From: Streptomyces hyaluromycini | GTDB taxonomy: Bacteria; Actinomycetota; Actinomycetes; Streptomycetales; Streptomycetaceae | DNA length: 64,000 bases | Direction of reading: 5' to 3' | Assembly (NCBI RefSeq): GCF_002217755.1 | Contig: NZ_BCFL01000025.1 | Location: 179,356-243,355 of the forward strand | Shown: one piece after another, positions 61,896 to 64,000 of the stretch | How the letters are laid out: each line of letters starts with the position of its first letter | How positions within the stretch are numbered: position 1 is the first letter of the stretch | Translations under genes and position numbers: made by a program | The notes under the pieces: model-generated | The model's database searches: none | What the model was told of the DNA's origin: nothing | What the model saw: only the letters and a program-made list of their open reading frames with translations

Positions 61896-62278
61896 TCGAA
61901 CACCTTAGAACGGCCGTCGTGCCCCGTGGGGGTGGGCACGACGGCCGTGCCGGGCAAGCCTGGCTGCCCGAAACTCTGGCCGATCGGACCGGCCCGGAGC
62001 AACTCCTACACGCACCTGTGACTTGTTCAACAAGGTTTCGCAATCACAAAGAGGATCCCCGTCGTCGGAAGGGACACCCCTGATCATCACCCCCGAGATG
62101 GGTGGATAGATGTAAGGGCCCGACATCCTCCTCGGCGACGAGAGACGGCCGCCGTACTTCACCGGGCAGTACGACGAGTCGTTCTTATCGGCCCCATACC
62201 TTCGAATCGAACGAAAGAAGTCGCGAAAGAAACCGTGGCGGCCGGGGCCGTCACCGCACACGAGGGGGCATTCCCGTC
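61896..62278. other. Divergent intergenic region
   Basis: 383 bases between DUF1697 and the MMPL gene. It has a 15-base perfect inverted repeat (61910-61948), an AT-richer stretch near 62020-62060 and another near 62180-62240, and GATGGGTGGATAGATG near 62097. I see no clear promoter pair, RNA gene or conserved protein. The minus-strand frame 61905-62261 does not look like a gene. Confidence 0.6.
61910..61948. other. Perfect 15-base inverted repeat before DUF1697
   Basis: Arms 61910-61924 and 61934-61948 with a 9-base loop, core ACGGCCGTCGTGCCC. On the minus strand it would be the 5-prime leader of DUF1697; alternatively it terminates transcription arriving from the right. Confidence 0.6.
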
Positions 62279-64000
62279 ATGGATCCCGTCATGGGGAACG
62301 GATCGACACGGGTGCGGGGGCTGGCCGCCCGGGCCGGCGGCTGGAGCGCCCGGCATCGCTGGGCCGCCGTCGGCATATGGGTGCTGTTCGTCGTCCTGGC
62401 GATGGGGCTCGGCTCGGCGGCCGGCCGGGTCGACGTCAACGAGAGCGACCAGCTGAAGGGCGAGACCCACACCGCCGCGAAGATCATCGACGACGCGGGC
62501 ATCAAGGAACCGGCGAGCGAGACGGTCCTGATCCAGGCCGAGGACCCGTCGGTCAAGGCCACGGACGCCGCATTCAAGGCCGCCGTCGCGGACGTCGTCA
62601 AGGCCGTCGACGGCACCGGCAGGGTCACGGGCGTCACCTCGCCCTACACCACCGGGACGATCTCGAAGGACGGCCGCAGCGCGCTGGTCCAGTTCGACAT
62701 GCGCGGCGACTCCGAGACCGCCGGCGACCGGGTCGAGCCGGTGCTGGACGCGGTCGCCGGGGTGCAGAAGGCGCACGGCACGCTGCGGATCGAGGAGATC
62801 GGCAGCGCCAGCATGAAGAAGCAGTACGACGACGCCTTCGGCAAGGACTTCAAGCGGGCCGAGTACTCCGCCGTGCCGGTGGCCTTCGGCATCCTGCTGA
62901 TCGCCTTCGGCGCGCTGGTGGCGGCCCTGCTCCCGGTCGGCCTCGCGATCACCGCGATCGTGGCGACGATGGGCCTGATGGGCCTGGTCAGCCATCTACA
63001 GCCGATGAGCGACACCGCCAACTCCGTCATGCTGCTGGTCGGCATGGCCGTCGGCGTCGACTACTGCCTCTTCTACCTGCGCCGGGAGCGCGAGGAGCGG
63101 GAAGCCGGCCGGGACCCGGGCGCCGCACTCCGCATCGCCGCCGCCACCAGCGGCCGGGCGATCATCGTCTCGGGTGTCACGGTGTGCGTGGCGATGGCGG
63201 GCATGCTCTTCACCGGTCTCGCCGAGTTCGAGGCGATGGGCCTGGCCTCCCTGATGGTCGTCGCGGTCGCCATGGTCGGCTCCGTGACCGTCCTGCCCGC
63301 CCTGCTCTCCCTGCTGGGCCACCGGGTCGAGAAGGGCCGCATCCCCTTCCTGCGCCGCCGCAAGCGGGCCCACGGGCCTTCCGAGAGCCGCTTCTGGACG
63401 GCGGTGCTGCGGGGCGTGCTCGCCAAGCCGCTGGTCTCCGTGCTCGTCGCGGTGGGTGCCCTGCTCGCGATCTCCGCTCCCGCGCTCGGCATGAAGACCT
63501 CGCAGCTCACCCTGGACCAGGAGTTCGGGAACTCGCTGCCGATCGTACAGACCTACGACCGCGTCAACCAGGCCTTCCCGGGCGGCTCCGAGCCGGCCGA
63601 GGTGGTCGTCAGGGCGAAGGACATCAACGCCCCCGAGGTCAGGCAGGCGCTGACCGACTTCAAGGAGCGGGCGATCAGCTCGGGCGCCTCGCGCGGCCCG
63701 ATCGACATCAAGCTGCACGACGCGCAGAACGTCGCCCTGATCTCCGTGCCGCTGGTCGGCGGCTCCGACATGGACAAGGCCGGCAAGAGCCTGCAGAAGC
63801 TGCGCGACGAGGTACGGCCGGCCACCCTCGGCAAGGTCGACGGCGTGCAGGCGCCGGTGACCGGCAGCGTCGCGGGCAACCAGGACTTCAACGACCAGCT
63901 GCTCGGCTCGGTGGTCCCGGTCTTCGCCTTCGTCGTCGTCTTCGCCTTCCTCCTGATGCTGCTGTCGTTCCGCTCGCTGACGGTCGCGATCACCTCGATC
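62279..64000 (+). CDS. MMPL family RND transporter, N-terminal part
   Basis: 574 residues visible; the frame runs off the right edge. Membrane segment at about 25-42, a periplasmic domain, then a group of segments (FGILLIAFGALVAALLPVGLA; SVMLLVGMAVGVDYCLFYLRR, with the conserved GVDYxLF motif of MMPL proteins; GVTVCVAMAGMLFTGL) and a second periplasmic domain ending near GSVAGNQDF. MmpL-type proteins export lipids or drugs using the proton gradient. ATG at 62279 with GAGGGGGC 11 bases upstream; an in-frame ATG at 62291 is also possible. Confidence 0.9.
   Translation, partial: MDPVMGNGSTRVRGLAARAGGWSARHRWAAVGIWVLFVVLAMGLGSAAGRVDVNESDQLKGETHTAAKIIDDAGIKEPASETVLIQAEDPSVKATDAAFKAAVADVVKAVDGTGRVTGVTSPYTTGTISKDGRSALVQFDMRGDSETAGDRVEPVLDAVAGVQKAHGTLRIEEIGSASMKKQYDDAFGKDFKRAEYSAVPVAFGILLIAFGALVAALLPVGLAITAIVATMGLMGLVSHLQPMSDTANSVMLLVGMAVGVDYCLFYLRREREEREAGRDPGAALRIAAATSGRAIIVSGVTVCVAMAGMLFTGLAEFEAMGLASLMVVAVAMVGSVTVLPALLSLLGHRVEKGRIPFLRRRKRAHGPSESRFWTAVLRGVLAKPLVSVLVAVGALLAISAPALGMKTSQLTLDQEFGNSLPIVQTYDRVNQAFPGGSEPAEVVVRAKDINAPEVRQALTDFKERAISSGASRGPIDIKLHDAQNVALISVPLVGGSDMDKAGKSLQKLRDEVRPATLGKVDGVQAPVTGSVAGNQDFNDQLLGSVVPVFAFVVVFAFLLMLLSFRSLTVAITSI

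Noticed and set aside
61905..62261. 118-residue minus-strand frame in the DUF1697/MMPL gap
   Set aside because: A short central part has mixed composition, but there is no ribosome site, the rest is Arg-rich and it reads through the 15-base hairpin. I treat the region as intergenic.
1..64000. tRNA genes, CRISPR arrays, insertion sequences, attachment sites
   Set aside because: Looked for cloverleaf-like sequence, regularly spaced repeats, transposase motifs and tRNA-linked direct repeats; none found.

Overview
The window is a stretch of Streptomyces-type chromosome. The evidence is very high GC with strong third-position bias, long false ORFs opposite real genes, frequent GTG and TTG starts, twin-arginine and lipoprotein signals, LacI-regulated CUT1 sugar transporters, an F420-type oxidoreductase, and a sulfur operon in the order I know from Streptomyces coelicolor (sulfite reductase, small ORF, cysH, cysC, cysD, cysN, sulfonate ABC transporter). 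I see no tRNA, rRNA, CRISPR array, insertion sequence or phage. Both ends cut a gene: an ABC ATPase on the left and an MMPL exporter on the right. Layout: 0-7.2 kb holds an ABC-2 exporter, an MFS pump, a TetR/hydrolase pair, an HSL-type esterase and an unknown secreted protein. 7.3-15.8 kb is a plant cell-wall cluster: a DUF2264 protein, a rhamnogalacturonan acetylesterase, a PL4 rhamnogalacturonan lyase, a GH43 exo-beta-1,3-galactanase-like enzyme with a ricin-type CBM, and a membrane-anchored beta-helix protein. 15.8-20.6 kb holds unrelated metabolic genes (APH-like kinase, PhzF-like, luciferase-like, LysR, homocysteine methyltransferase). 20.7-39.4 kb is a second glycan locus. One minus-strand operon runs from a CUT1 transporter through a GH28-like beta-helix enzyme, a 1,161-residue modular alginate-lyase-family protein, a smaller alginate-lyase-family protein and a type-B carboxylesterase. 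A plus-strand operon carries a second CUT1 transporter and a cytoplasmic GH43. A LacI regulator sits at each end. 39.4-50.6 kb is mixed: small secreted peptides, a PEP-mutase/isocitrate-lyase-family enzyme, ThuA, VOC, AraC, YihY/BrkB, AidB-like, a GAF regulator, GNAT. 50.6-60.1 kb is assimilatory sulfate reduction plus sulfonate uptake and siroheme synthesis, preceded by a 27-residue leader peptide. 60.2-64 kb has a ketopantoate-reductase-like gene, DUF1697 and MMPL. How the parts fit: a GCAACCGGTTGC-type palindrome occurs four times between the two divergent transporter operons and once at the promoter of the LacI gene at 20.8 kb. A different palindrome, AAGCGCTT, lies at the promoter of the LacI gene at 38.4 kb and, exactly or with one mismatch, in front of the 7-15 kb cell-wall genes. 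I infer two LacI circuits that together run export of lyases and hydrolases, uptake of oligosaccharides by two transporters, and final cleavage in the cytoplasm. The likely substrates are pectic rhamnogalacturonan or arabinogalactan; the exact sugars cannot be read from sequence. A dispersed GC-rich hairpin repeat occurs six times and two copies lie inside genes in frame (the modular lyase and the cytoplasmic GH43). A VOC-family gene at 42.3 kb has been reduced to its two ends by an internal in-frame deletion.
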